DNA of 64,000 bases from Oceanobacillus manasiensis (GTDB taxonomy: Bacteria; Bacillota; Bacilli; Bacillales; Amphibacillaceae): assembly GCF_000724085.1 (NCBI RefSeq), contig NZ_CCDL010000003.1:434001-498000 (forward strand), in the 5' to 3' direction. The notes beneath the pieces are model-generated. The model saw only the letters and a list, made by a program, of their open reading frames with translations, did not search any database and had not been told where the DNA came from. Shown one piece after another: positions 42,024 to 50,582 of this stretch (position 1 is the first letter of the stretch; the number at the start of each line of letters is the position of its first letter). The position numbers and the translations under genes are program-made.

Positions 42024-42749
42024 TTATACGAACATAGTAGTAAGTAAACGTTTCATATCCTGTTGCCAGTATTTCCAAGTATGCTCTCCATCTTCTAGCT
42101 CATGATAAACATAGCTAAGCCCTTTTGCTGTTAATAGGTCATGTAACTTTCGATTTGGTTCGATAAAGTCAAGAGTTTGCCCATCCGTTGTATTAACTGC
42201 CGTTTCCGCTGTGCCAATCGTATGATACACGTCAATACCATGAATAGATGTGGCTTCCTCAACGGCCTTCAAGACAGTTTCGTCTACATAGGGTGACTGC
42301 ATAACAACTTTACCAAATGTATGCGGATATTTTAATGCGGTCATGAGGGCAAGTGTACCTGCTAATGAATCTCCCATAAGTGCTCGTGATTGTCCCATAT
42401 GATACGTCGGAAGCAGATCATCGAGCAGGGGAACGACTTCATGAACCAAAAATTTAATATATGCCTTATTCTGTTCCCCGGTTGGGTGATATTTTTCTCT
42501 GCGATCATATTTGTCCTTATAATGGATTCCCACAAAAATGGTATTACTTATTTCATGAAAATCATGAAGACGATCACTAAGGGTAGCAATCCGTCCCATT
42601 TGGTAATAATCATTTCCATCCTGCATGATACAGATATTATATTTGTATAATGGTGAGAATGATTCTGGCTGATAAAGTTTTAAAATCATCGTTTCATTTA
42701 AATAGCTGCTTTCCACTTGCTTTTCTGTCATGGAGCCTTTTCTTCCCAA
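42024..42749 (-). CDS. yjcH: Putative esterase YjcH
   Basis: The 241-residue esterase-D/enterochelin-esterase-like alpha/beta hydrolase has MQDGNDYYQMGR near the N-terminus. The nucleophile Ser is in LMGDSLAGTLAL, and the His is in EDGEHTWKYWQQD near the C-terminus; the acid is probably in the YVDET or DGQTLDF region. The start is uncertain: the TTG given here yields MGRKGS, which resembles the start of relatives, while the ATG six codons later has a better placed AAAAGG. Likely expressed with yjcG-yjcF. Confidence 0.87.
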   Translation of the reverse strand: MGRKGSMTEKQVESSYLNETMILKLYQPESFSPLYKYNICIMQDGNDYYQMGRIATLSDRLHDFHEISNTIFVGIHYKDKYDRREKYHPTGEQNKAYIKFLVHEVVPLLDDLLPTYHMGQSRALMGDSLAGTLALMTALKYPHTFGKVVMQSPYVDETVLKAVEEATSIHGIDVYHTIGTAETAVNTTDGQTLDFIEPNRKLHDLLTAKGLSYVYHELEDGEHTWKYWQQDMKRLLTTMFV

Positions 42750-42873
42750 TTTAACCCCCCCAATATTTAAAAGTCAGATGCTTTTCTCTTTAAGGAAGTC
42801 ATACTCGAACATTTCGGTTTCTGATTCCCTACTATTTCTTATTGTAAACTAATGGGTTCGTATTATAAAAGGT

Positions 42874-44694
42874 TCAGTTTGCCTTCTCGAGTAATTGACC
42901 TTTATACAGATTGTAATAACTTCCTTCAAGCTCAAGTAAAGATTCGTGGCTGCCTTGCTCAAGAATTTCCCCATGTTCAAGCATAATGATTTTGTCCGCT
43001 TCTTGAATGGTGTTTAAACGATGAGCAATAACAAAGCTCGTTCTGCCTTCCATCAATCGTTTAAGAGCCTCTTGAATTTTTAATTCTGTGATGGTGTCGA
43101 TATTACTTGTCGCTTCATCCAGTATCAGAATGGATGGTTCTGCAAGCAATGCTCGGGCGATGGTGAGCAATTGTTTTTGCCCTTGGCTAATTCCACTACC
43201 AACTTGGTCGAGCATCGTATCATAGCCATCAGGCAATTTTTCAATGAATTCATGTGCATTCGCATCCTTTGCAGCTTGCACTACTTCCTCATCCGTTGCT
43301 TCAAGACGCCCATAGCGGATGTTTTCCTTAATGGTAGCATGGAAGAGGAAGGAATCTTGTAAGACAAAGCCCATATGTTGGCGTAGACTAGAACGCTGGA
43401 TATCTTTTAATGCATTTCCATCGAGCCGAATTTCGCCTTCATCATAATTATAGAAGCGGGAAATTAAATTGACGATAGTCGTCTTACCAGCACCGGTATG
43501 CCCAACGAGGGCAACTGTTTCACCAGGCGCAGCTTCAAAGCTAATATCATTTAGAATTTTACTGTCTTCGTAACCGAAAGAAACATGATCAAACACAATC
43601 TTTCCTTCCGTGTCTGATAGCTTTATTGCACTTTTTTCATCGCTTTCCTCTTGTTTCTCGTCTATAACTTGAAAAACTCGTTCTGCTCCAGCGATGGCGG
43701 ATAGCAGAATATTAAACTGATTGGATAATTCATTTAAAGGCCTGGTAAACTGCCTTGCATATTCTGTGAAAATAACAATGATCCCAACAGTTATAAAACC
43801 ATTAATTGCAAGTATTCCTCCAACAAGGGCAATAAGTGCCATACTCAAGGCATTAAGTGAATTCATTACCTTTGGAATAAAGCCGGCAATGGTTAATGCC
43901 CAGAACCCAGAATGATTTAGTTTCTGATTACGCTCTTCAAATTCTTTGATGACGCGTTCTTCTTGAGAGAAGCTTTTTACAATATGCTGTCCCGAAACGA
44001 TTTCCTCTACATAACCATTCACTTCACCTAGGTTTTTTTGTTGTAATTTATAGAGTGGTCCTGTTCTTCTTGTGATCCAGCGAATGCTGAAAAACATCGC
44101 AGGGATAATCGACATGGTCACTAACGTTAATAATGGACTTAAATAAAGCATTACGCCAACAGTTCCAAATAGGGTTAACACACTTGAAAAAATCTGGATG
44201 ACCGACTGATTCAGTGTATTGTTAACATTATCAATATCATTGGTAACACGACTCATTAATTCACCATGCTGCCTTTTATCAAAATAGGATATAGGCAGGC
44301 GATGAAATTGGTAAAATAAATCGGAACGCAACGAATAAACGGTGTTCTGCGCGATATCTACCATCCAAAAGTTTTGTAGAAAAATGGATAGGGAGTGGAA
44401 CAGAAATATAATAGCGAGCCAGATTAACAAAGTGGCAAGTCCTGCACTTTCTTTTGTAACAATAAAATCGTCAACTGCCATTCCGATCATATAAGGGCCA
44501 AGTAGGCTGAGCCCAGCGCTGGCAACAACCATCAATATCACTAGAAAAAGCTTAAACTTTTCCCTAGCGAGGTAAGACCAAATCCGTTTAAGCGTCCCAC
44601 GGGCGTCCTTCGCTTTCCTTGCTTTATCTTCCTTTATAGTATCTACAGGGATTTTTTCATATTGAAAAGGCTGCTTTAATGAATTATTTCGCAT
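42874..44694 (-). CDS. ABC exporter subunit with intact catalytic site (YfiC/YheH-like)
   Basis: The 606-residue half-transporter has six membrane helices (~residues 40-330) and an ATPase domain: Walker A GHTGAGKTT, signature region GISQGQKQLL (SQGQ instead of SGGQ), Walker B ILILDEATSNID with the catalytic Glu, and the H-loop IAHRLNTI. Start is the ATG 7 bases after AAAGGAG; it overlaps the end of the upstream ABC gene by 11 bases, so translation is coupled. The altered signature here and the degenerate Walker B and H-loop of the partner mark a heterodimeric exporter with one catalytic site, like BmrCD or YfiBC. Multidrug export is likely but unproved. Confidence 0.92.
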   Translation of the reverse strand: MRNNSLKQPFQYEKIPVDTIKEDKARKAKDARGTLKRIWSYLAREKFKLFLVILMVVASAGLSLLGPYMIGMAVDDFIVTKESAGLATLLIWLAIIFLFHSLSIFLQNFWMVDIAQNTVYSLRSDLFYQFHRLPISYFDKRQHGELMSRVTNDIDNVNNTLNQSVIQIFSSVLTLFGTVGVMLYLSPLLTLVTMSIIPAMFFSIRWITRRTGPLYKLQQKNLGEVNGYVEEIVSGQHIVKSFSQEERVIKEFEERNQKLNHSGFWALTIAGFIPKVMNSLNALSMALIALVGGILAINGFITVGIIVIFTEYARQFTRPLNELSNQFNILLSAIAGAERVFQVIDEKQEESDEKSAIKLSDTEGKIVFDHVSFGYEDSKILNDISFEAAPGETVALVGHTGAGKTTIVNLISRFYNYDEGEIRLDGNALKDIQRSSLRQHMGFVLQDSFLFHATIKENIRYGRLEATDEEVVQAAKDANAHEFIEKLPDGYDTMLDQVGSGISQGQKQLLTIARALLAEPSILILDEATSNIDTITELKIQEALKRLMEGRTSFVIAHRLNTIQEADKIIMLEHGEILEQGSHESLLELEGSYYNLYKGQLLEKAN

Positions 44695-46414
44695 ATGCAT
44701 ACTCCTTTCCAAATTGGGATTCCACAATTTTTTGATATAGTTCAGAGTTTGCGAGCAGCTCTTTATGTGTTCCGGTAGCAAGTAACTTGCCTTCATCCAT
44801 TAACAATATTCGGTCAGCACGCATAGCAGTAGAAATCTTTTGGGTAATGATTAACATGGTGCATTGGTACGTATCGATTGCATCAAGTAAACGAGATTCT
44901 GTTGTTAAATCTAACGCACTTGTACTGTCATCAAGCATTAATATTTTTGGTTTACGAATTAATGCACGAGCAATCGAAATCCGTTGCTTCTGACCCCCTG
45001 AAAGATTGACACCTTTTTGACCAACGCGGGTCTCATACTGATCATCCAGACCCATGATGGTGTCGTGAATTTGAGCATCCTTTGCTGCCTGCACGATTTC
45101 TTCAGTCGTAGCCTGATCTTTTCCCCAAGCAATATTGTCTTTCACCGATCCTGTAAATAAAAGTGGACTTTGCGGCACATAACCAATGCTTCCGCGCAGT
45201 TCATCAAGCGAATAATCGGTGAGCTGCTTGTCATCCACAAGGACTGTTCCGCTTGTTGGGTCATAGAGCCTTGGGATAAGCTGGAATAAAGAGGTTTTTC
45301 CTGCTCCGGTAGAACCTATAACAGCGAGTTTCTCCCCTGCAGCAACCTCAAAAGTCATTTGCTTTACAACCGTTTCTTCCGCCTCAGGGTATGCAAAGGA
45401 GACATCTTGAAATGCAACAGAGCCTTTATTTACATGGACACCATGGTTTACCGTCTCAGAATCCTTCAAATCCACTTCCAAATTTAATACCTCACTTAGA
45501 CGTTCAGCAGATGCCTTCATCCTAGAAAATGCCATGATAATAAAGGTAAACATAGAAATGGCCATTGAGACACGAAGCGCGTAATTAACAATTGCAACGA
45601 CATTTCCGACAGAAGTATCCCCAGCTATGGCCTGAGCGTTTCCAAACCAAATAATGAAAATGAGGCTTAAATTCATTACAAATAACAATACTGGCATGGA
45701 AGACTCCACAAATCGAAAAGTAAAACGTGTACGATCAGCAAGTTCTTTGTTTGCTGTAGTGAAGCGATTTTCTTCATGTTTTCTCCGGAAAAATGCCTTA
45801 ATTAACCGCATGCCAGCTAAATTTTCTTGCATGACCAGGTTTACTTTGTCGACGCTTTTCTGTACTTTATCGAACAGCCCGCTCGCAATCTTCAGTATCC
45901 ATAAAATAAATCCAATTAGTAACGGAACCGTAATAAGGAAAACAAGGGATAACTTCGCATCCACGATAAATGCCAGTGTTACACCACCAATGACAATTAG
46001 AGGTGCTTTTGAAATGATGCGTAAAATCATAAATACAGTGTTCTGTACCTGCCGCACATCATTAGTAAATCGTGTGACAAGTCCGGAAGTGGGGTACTTG
46101 TTTAAATTAGCAAACGAAAATTCCTGTATTTTAGCAAATAATCTTTCCCTTATGTCATGGGCAAATCCCCAGCTGACATGGGAGGAATAAAAGGAGTTAA
46201 TAATTCCGCTAATGAAACCGATTAAGGATAGACCGATCATAATACTGCCCCACATCACAATATTATCAATATCCTGATTAACCACCCCGTCATTAATCAT
46301 TTTTCCTAGAAATAGAGGTAACAGCAATTCAGCAGCCAATTCCACAAGCATTAGCAATAACGCTGCAACGGCTGCCAGCTTATACGGTTTAATAAAAGAA
46401 AAGACTGTTCTCAT
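44684..46414 (-). CDS. ABC exporter subunit with degenerate catalytic site (YfiB/YheI-like)
   Basis: The 576-residue half-transporter starts at MRTVFSFIKPYKLAAVAALL, after GGTGGAGA; an upstream in-frame ATG has no ribosome site. Six membrane helices are followed by an ATPase domain: Walker A GSTGAGKTS, consensus signature LSGGQKQR, Walker B ILMLDDSTSALD with Asp in place of the catalytic Glu, and the switch residue Gln (IITQKIS) in place of His. Those two changes define the non-hydrolysing half of heterodimeric exporters. It is first in the operon, coupled to the partner subunit. Length agrees with YfiB. Confidence 0.92.
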   Translation of the reverse strand: MRTVFSFIKPYKLAAVAALLLMLVELAAELLLPLFLGKMINDGVVNQDIDNIVMWGSIMIGLSLIGFISGIINSFYSSHVSWGFAHDIRERLFAKIQEFSFANLNKYPTSGLVTRFTNDVRQVQNTVFMILRIISKAPLIVIGGVTLAFIVDAKLSLVFLITVPLLIGFILWILKIASGLFDKVQKSVDKVNLVMQENLAGMRLIKAFFRRKHEENRFTTANKELADRTRFTFRFVESSMPVLLFVMNLSLIFIIWFGNAQAIAGDTSVGNVVAIVNYALRVSMAISMFTFIIMAFSRMKASAERLSEVLNLEVDLKDSETVNHGVHVNKGSVAFQDVSFAYPEAEETVVKQMTFEVAAGEKLAVIGSTGAGKTSLFQLIPRLYDPTSGTVLVDDKQLTDYSLDELRGSIGYVPQSPLLFTGSVKDNIAWGKDQATTEEIVQAAKDAQIHDTIMGLDDQYETRVGQKGVNLSGGQKQRISIARALIRKPKILMLDDSTSALDLTTESRLLDAIDTYQCTMLIITQKISTAMRADRILLMDEGKLLATGTHKELLANSELYQKIVESQFGKEYAYAK

Positions 46415-46593
46415 GTTGACTCTCCACCTGTCATTAAATAATCCAATATTCTTCCTATTATAATAGGAAAGTATGTTTTTATCCACTCATTTAATTCGTG
46501 TTTCGAAATAAAAAAGAGTTGGGGACTTTGTATGCATAGTGCATTTTCCTCTGGGAAAAATAGATGTGTATTTCTCAGGAAGGGGTAATCGTA

Positions 46594-46782
46594 ATGAATA
46601 ATGGCTTAACAGAACTTGAATTGGAAAACCTTCGTCACATTATTGGTGGACATGGCATGATTGCAAATAAGCTTGAGGCTTATGCCCAAAATTGCACAGA
46701 TCCGCAACTTGTTTCCATACTGCAAAAAGATGCACAAGATGCTAAAGCAGCACAACAAAAGCTTATGACATTTTTAGGATAG
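46594..46782 (+). CDS. Small CotF-like coat protein, N-terminal-type partner
   Basis: The 62-residue helical protein (starts MNNGLTELELENLRHIIGG, ends KAAQQKLMTFLG) is followed 13 bp later by a Coat_F-domain protein. Such pairs resemble the N-terminal and C-terminal halves of YhcQ/CotF-type spore proteins. The ATG follows AGGAAGGGG by ~8 bases; an upstream in-frame ATG has no ribosome site. Role in spore coat is inferred from the partner. No sigma-factor signature clear enough to cite. Confidence 0.72.
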   Translation: MNNGLTELELENLRHIIGGHGMIANKLEAYAQNCTDPQLVSILQKDAQDAKAAQQKLMTFLG

Positions 46783-46795
46783 GGAGGAATTTTAC

Positions 46796-47047
46796 ATGCT
46801 TTCAGAAAAGGATATCGTGAATGACTATCTTGCAGGGTTAAATGCAAGTTTAACAGGATATGCAAGCTATATTAGTGAGTCAGACAATGAGCAATTGCGT
46901 CAAACACTAATTCAACTGCGTAATCAGGACGAGCAGCGCCAACGTAACTTATATAATTATGCAAGCCAAAAAGGGTACTACCAACCAGCAGCACCAGCAA
47001 ACCCACAAGTAGTACAGCAAATCAAAAGTCAGCTTTCCCAGCAGTAG
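46796..47047 (+). CDS. CotF-family spore coat protein
   Basis: The 83-residue protein matches the Coat_F domain: SEKDIVNDYLAGLNASLTGY, ISESDNEQLRQTLIQLRNQ, then RQRNLYNYASQKGYYQPAAP, the last with the conserved KGxY(x)P motif. A Gln-rich tail follows. CotF-type proteins are spore coat components. The ribosome site AGGGAGG is 8-9 bases before the ATG. It is co-transcribed with the preceding small protein and followed by a strong terminator. Confidence 0.85.
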   Translation: MLSEKDIVNDYLAGLNASLTGYASYISESDNEQLRQTLIQLRNQDEQRQRNLYNYASQKGYYQPAAPANPQVVQQIKSQLSQQ

Positions 47048-47059
47048 TATTGTTAATAG

Positions 47060-47090
47060 CAGGACAGCGAGGAGATGCTGTCCTGTTTTT
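47060..47090 (+). terminator. Terminator of the CotF-like pair
   Basis: Perfect stem CAGGACAGC / GCTGTCCTG followed by TTTTT. Confidence 0.9.
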
Positions 47091-47092
47091 CA

Positions 47093-47731
47093 TTATTCAG
47101 GAGGGAGTTTGTAAGTCACCTCTCCTTGGGCGTTTAAGAACTCCATTTTTGGTACATCGTTCTCGTCTATAACCATACGAATTCTTTGATTTCCCTTTTT
47201 ATCATTAAGATGGACTGTCATCTCTCCATCTTTGTTTTTCCCCATGAAAGCTCGCTCAACATTTCCTTTAAATAATTCCGCCAACTTTTCTTGTTGATCT
47301 ACTATACTCTTATCACTTTTTCGAATTCTTTCTGACTCCTTAATTTGTTCGGAGAGTGGGGTTGATGGGCGATCAAAGATAGAAAATCCATAATGTCTTT
47401 CTTCGTTCTCTTCGACATACCTCATTTGTACTACTTGGTCTTGTTTATATTGATCAAAGGTTAGAGAGGCAGAAACCGTTTCGTTACCATTCTCATCTTT
47501 ACCATTTCCGTAAATCAATCCGCCACATTCATCTTCGTTTTGGTTGTAAAACATTATGCCCGATATAGGATCTTTTTGTCTGTGCCCGGGAAGAATATCT
47601 TCTCCATCCATAAGAACTGGTGGAATGTTATCTTGGTTGAAAAGCGACAATTTCACTTTCCCCGCGCTGTCAATAATATTTAGGCGCTCAGCATTTATTT
47701 CTTGAAAAGTTTCTTTCTTGTTATTTGACAT
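47093..47731 (-). CDS. Unknown soluble protein, beta-rich
   Basis: The 212-residue protein starts SNNKKETFQEINAERLNIID and has recurring short motifs resembling each other: ERLNIIDSAGKVKLSLFN, ISGIMFYNQNEDECGGLIYG and KNKDGEMTVHLNDKKGNQRI. This suggests a repeated beta-sheet surface (each with D/N-x-x-G turns). A charged helical segment lies near residues 125-155. No signal peptide. I do not know a named family; similar unnamed proteins of this pattern exist widely. Start codon ATG with a weak AAGGAG site ~10 bases upstream. Confidence 0.7.
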   Translation of the reverse strand: MSNNKKETFQEINAERLNIIDSAGKVKLSLFNQDNIPPVLMDGEDILPGHRQKDPISGIMFYNQNEDECGGLIYGNGKDENGNETVSASLTFDQYKQDQVVQMRYVEENEERHYGFSIFDRPSTPLSEQIKESERIRKSDKSIVDQQEKLAELFKGNVERAFMGKNKDGEMTVHLNDKKGNQRIRMVIDENDVPKMEFLNAQGEVTYKLPPE

Positions 47732-47882
47732 ATGTAGTACTCCTTCATTTTATAATTGGTATATTATTACCATTCTCTGTGAAGGAAGGGAAATCCTTTA
47801 AGTATCTGTACTATTATTTGGAAACTCTTAAAATATCGGCTCATGGTCACGCGAAAACTATCATGCTGCGCTATTCTTAGTA

Positions 47883-47911
47883 TTGACAGATATAAAGATA
47901 TTTTATATAGT
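47883..47911 (+). promoter_or_regulatory. Promoter of tRNA-Val
   Basis: TTGACA, 17 bp, TATAGT, ending 19 bp before the mature tRNA sequence. Confidence 0.82.
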
Positions 47912-47930
47912 AGATTTACTGCAAATACAC

Positions 47931-48003
47931 GATTCCGTAGCTCAGCTGGGAGAGCGCTACCTTGACAGGGTAGAGGTCGTTGGTTCGAGCCCAATCGGAA
48001 TCA
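47931..48003 (+). tRNA. tRNA-Val (GAC)
   Basis: Full cloverleaf: acceptor GATTCCG / CGGAATC with discriminator A; D arm GCTC...GAGC; anticodon stem CTACC / GGTAG with loop TTGACAG (anticodon GAC); T arm GTTGG TTCGAGC CCAAT. CCA is not encoded. Own promoter and own terminator. Confidence 0.97.
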
Positions 48004-48014
48004 CTACTTGAAAG

Positions 48015-48056
48015 GAACGTTAATCCGATATATATCAATGGATTAGCGTTTTTTTA
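48015..48056 (+). terminator. Terminator of the tRNA-Val transcript
   Basis: Stem AACGTTAATCC / GGATTAGCGTT (one mismatch) followed by a T run. Confidence 0.85.
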
Positions 48057-48099
48057 TATAAAAATATACATTAAACAAATGGAGTAGGAGGAATAGATA

Positions 48100-48573
48100 G
48101 TGAAGTTTAAGTATTTTAACGATACGAATAGAATAGTGAAAATACATGCTGCTACCTTTTCTCATGGTACTGTTGCTGATAGTAAGCCAATAAAGCCATT
48201 AGAAGAAAGAACCTTTATTTTACCTGAAGGAACGTATCCTTGGGTGAAAATGTGGGATTATGTGGAAGCAGGGCTTACTATCTTAGTTTCTCCTACATAT
48301 GACGATATTGAAGAAAATAAAATAGAAGATGATCATAGATGGGGAAAAATATTAGAATTAATATCTAGTAATATCTCCTCTGGTTCCTATGAAGCTTGGT
48401 TTGCACACACCAAAGCGAGCTTTACAGAAAAAACACTCACCATTTACTGTGTGAATGTATTTCAGAGGGATTGGCTAAAAGATCACTTTATAAGCCTTAT
48501 CGCTACAACTGTGAATGAGGTGATAGGGGAAGAATTAGATATAATTGTTATAACAGAGAATGAGGATTTATAA
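48100..48573 (+). CDS. DnaA domain I-like protein
   Basis: The 157-residue protein has two parts. Residues ~1-75 are a Trp/Tyr-containing domain (KYFNDTNRIVKIHAATFSHG, EERTFILPEGTYPWVKMWDY) that I do not recognise. Residues ~83-150 match the DnaA N-terminal domain: WGKILELISSNISSGSYEAW, FTEKTLTIYCVN, FQRDWLKDHFISLIATTVNE. In DnaA this domain mediates self-association and binding of DnaB/DnaD/SirA. The AAA+ and DNA-binding domains are absent. It might therefore interfere with or recruit replication initiation factors; that is inference. Start GTG with AGGAGG 8-9 bases upstream. It lies just after tRNA-Val. Confidence 0.82.
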   Translation: MKFKYFNDTNRIVKIHAATFSHGTVADSKPIKPLEERTFILPEGTYPWVKMWDYVEAGLTILVSPTYDDIEENKIEDDHRWGKILELISSNISSGSYEAWFAHTKASFTEKTLTIYCVNVFQRDWLKDHFISLIATTVNEVIGEELDIIVITENEDL

Positions 48574-48808
48574 ATTACCTCACTCTCTGTGTATATCTCG
48601 AATTGTTTTTTATTTAGTTAAATTTAACATTCCAATACTATCAATCCACACATTCTTATTCCCGCTCTTCTAAATAATCATTCTACTATATTGCGTGTAC
48701 CTAGACTCGATTGATACGGTATCAGTGTAATAATTGTCTCTTGAAAATGATAATCCAACACTTTGAGGTGTAAACTTAAAGTGTGTTATCGAGAGGTTCT
48801 ACCTTTTA

Positions 48809-48958
48809 TTATTTGCGTTTAATCTCTTTTTTGTCTTTTGACTTGTTATCATTCTCATTCTCTACATAGTTTTCAATTTCGGAATTAACATTTTCTTTAG
48901 CTTTTGAAGTATACTCATCCTGATTAACAAGTCTTCGTTTGTCTACTTTTCTCCACAT
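48809..48958 (-). CDS. Small hydrophilic 49-residue protein
   Basis: The frame starts ATGTGGAGAAAA about 11 bases after AAGGGAG. It encodes MWRKVDKRRLVNQDEYTSKA followed by a Glu/Asn/Lys-rich stretch that ends EIKRK. Entirely hydrophilic, probably disordered or a single helix. Codon usage and ribosome site support it as a gene, but no family is recognised. Confidence 0.55.
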   Translation of the reverse strand: MWRKVDKRRLVNQDEYTSKAKENVNSEIENYVENENDNKSKDKKEIKRK

Positions 48959-49170
48959 AATTAATTTCTCTCCCTTACGGTTTATAAGGTATTGTATTCG
49001 AAGTTTATATGATTGGAATGGCTGTTGCCGTGAAACAATAGTTTATTTTTTCGAGCTTCAATTTAATAATGGTTTAGTAGATGTCAAAATGTATTATTAA
49101 CTATGAAACCTGTCCAATCTTTTTCTATCTATTTTCATATAGTGTAAGGAAGAAGGGAGGGTGAATTATT

Positions 49171-49347
49171 ATGTGTAATTGCAATTCTTGTCAAAAACAC
49201 CAAAGTCATAAATGTGGGTGTCACAAAAAGCATGGCCATGATAATAACAACTTTCTAAGAAATAGTTATTTTGATCATCCATGGTTCCGCACAACAGCTA
49301 TTTGCTCTTGCCAAAAGAAAAAGTATCACAGTTTTTGTGATAGATAG
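49171..49347 (+). CDS. Cys/His-rich 58-residue protein
   Basis: The frame starts MCNCNSCQKHQSHKCGCHKK and ends ICSCQKKKYHSFCDR, giving eight Cys and nine His in 58 residues: a likely metal-binding or disulfide-linked peptide. The ribosome site GAAGGGAGGGTGA is excellent. A CATATAGTG sequence ~25 bp upstream resembles a sigma-K -10 element but has no good -35. A terminator follows ~22 bp after the stop. Similar tiny Cys-rich proteins are common in spore coats; the assignment is a guess. Confidence 0.65.
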   Translation: MCNCNSCQKHQSHKCGCHKKHGHDNNNFLRNSYFDHPWFRTTAICSCQKKKYHSFCDR

Positions 49348-49368
49348 TACTAAAGTATTAACTTATTG

Positions 49369-49392
49369 GCCTCTTAAAAGAGGCTTTTTTTT
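49369..49392 (+). terminator. Terminator of the Cys/His-rich gene
   Basis: Stem GCCTCTT / AAGAGGC with a 2-base loop and eight T. Confidence 0.9.
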
Positions 49393-49633
49393 GTCATATT
49401 ATATTAGCGTTGGTCCGAGTATTGTTGAATTAAGTACATCCCCCTTAAACCCTGACTTTCAAGGAAATGAGGTTGGATCTGTATTAATTGAATAATATTA
49501 AAGATTAGAGGGGAATGGAAAGATGTCCTTCTGTTTGAGAATAAAATATGAATCGAATAGCTGAAACAAATAAGAGCAATAACATTGTGTGTGACTTCAA
49601 GTAAGTTAAGGTAATTGCGAGATTTTCGGGTAA
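49393..49633. other. Intergenic region without a supported gene
   Basis: A short frame through 49400-49495 reads like protein (ending NPDFQGNEVGSVLIE) but has no ribosome site and starts inside the preceding gene and terminator. It may be a remnant. Nothing else is seen. Confidence 0.35.
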
Positions 49634-49668
49634 TAAAAAAATCAGCGAGGAAGATATCCCCGCTGATT
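49634..49668 (-). terminator. Terminator of the SDR gene at 49.7 kb
   Basis: Stem AATCAGCGAGG / CCCCGCTGATT with a minus-strand run of T, ~20 bp after the SDR stop. Confidence 0.85.
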
Positions 49669-49690
49669 CAATGATTAACTTACTATTTTG

Positions 49691-50428
49691 CTACTGTGCA
49701 GTATACCCACCATCAACAGTCAAGCTGTTACCTGTCATATATGATGAATCATCACTTGCTAAGAACAACACCGCTTTCGCCATTTCTTCCGATTTTCCCA
49801 GTCGTTTCATCGGTGTGATGGAAGATAATTCTTTTTTATTTTCTTCTGGAATGATTGGTGTATCAATGAATCCAGGACATAAAGCGTTAATGCGAATATC
49901 TTTTTCTGCATATTCTAGGGCAAGGGAACGAGTTAAGTTAATAACCCCACCTTTTGCAGCATTGTATGCTGCACTTCCAGGTGAACCGACCCAGCCATAC
50001 ATGGAAGCAGTATTGACAATCGTTCCGCCACCATTTTCAAGCATTCCTCGGATTGCCTCACGCGCTACTAAAAATACACCGTCAAGGTCAACATTAACTG
50101 TGTTTCTCCACTCACTATACTCCAAATCATGAGATGAGTGAACGCGTCCAATTCCTGCATTATTAAATACGATATCTACTTTATCGAATATACTTGTAGC
50201 TTGTTTGAAGACTTTAGCAACTTCTTCTTCACTCGTAATATTTGCTTTAACAAAAAGAGCCTCTGCTCCTTGAGCTTTTAATTCTTCTTCGAATGCTTTT
50301 CCTTTTTCCTCATTCAAATCAACAAGAACTACTTTTGCGCCTTCTGACACAAATAATTTTGCTGTTGCTGCACCGATACCAGATGCCCCACCAGTGATTA
50401 CTGCTACTTTATTTTGTAGTTTACCCAT
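49691..50428 (-). CDS. SDR oxidoreductase (glucose 1-dehydrogenase-like), TetR-linked
   Basis: The 245-residue classical short-chain dehydrogenase has TGGASGIG near residue 13, VDLNEEK after strand 2 (acidic residue suggesting NAD preference), NNAGIG, a catalytic Ser in NTASMYGW, YNAAKGG with Tyr and Lys, and the C-terminal MTGNSLTVDGGYTAQ. Substrate unknown. The ribosome site GGAGG precedes the ATG by ~7-8 bases. It is divergent from a TetR-family regulator with a palindromic operator between them, so it is likely controlled by that repressor, for instance in response to an alcohol or aldehyde inducer. Confidence 0.9.
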   Translation of the reverse strand: MGKLQNKVAVITGGASGIGAATAKLFVSEGAKVVLVDLNEEKGKAFEEELKAQGAEALFVKANITSEEEVAKVFKQATSIFDKVDIVFNNAGIGRVHSSHDLEYSEWRNTVNVDLDGVFLVAREAIRGMLENGGGTIVNTASMYGWVGSPGSAAYNAAKGGVINLTRSLALEYAEKDIRINALCPGFIDTPIIPEENKKELSSITPMKRLGKSEEMAKAVLFLASDDSSYMTGNSLTVDGGYTAQ

Positions 50429-50525
50429 AATAGATTCCTCCAGTATAATAGAATTGATAGTTTATTCATGCTTACAATTTAATTTTATTCCTTTACCATT
50501 TTTTAACCAATCATTAATCATTTGC

Positions 50526-50550
50526 AAAGTGTCTAATCTGTAGACATTTT
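50526..50550. promoter_or_regulatory. Palindromic operator between SDR and TetR genes
   Basis: TGTCTA-ATCTG-TAGACA (50530-50546) is a perfect 6-bp palindrome extendable to AAAGTGTCTA / TAGACATTTT. A further GTGTCT half site is at 50559-50564. Suits a TetR-family dimer. Confidence 0.7.
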
Positions 50551-50582
50551 CGATGAAAGTGTCTGTTTTTGGAGGTTTTTTT

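Noticed and set aside
47767-47994. Minus-strand reading frame over tRNA-Val
   Set aside because: It is the reverse complement of the tRNA (reads GSNQRPLPCQGSALPAELRN, a common tRNA artefact) and has no ribosome site.
47980-48003. Integration attachment site at the tRNA-Val 3' end
   Set aside because: No second copy of the tRNA 3' end is seen downstream and no integrase gene is present.
48733-48860. Fur-type iron box
   Set aside because: GAAAATGATAATC and TTATCATTCTCATT partly match the Fur consensus, but each has several mismatches, and the second lies inside a small coding frame.
49271-49495. Plus-strand frame ending NPDFQGNEVGSVLIE
   Set aside because: It overlaps the Cys/His-rich gene and its terminator and lacks a ribosome site; at most a gene remnant.
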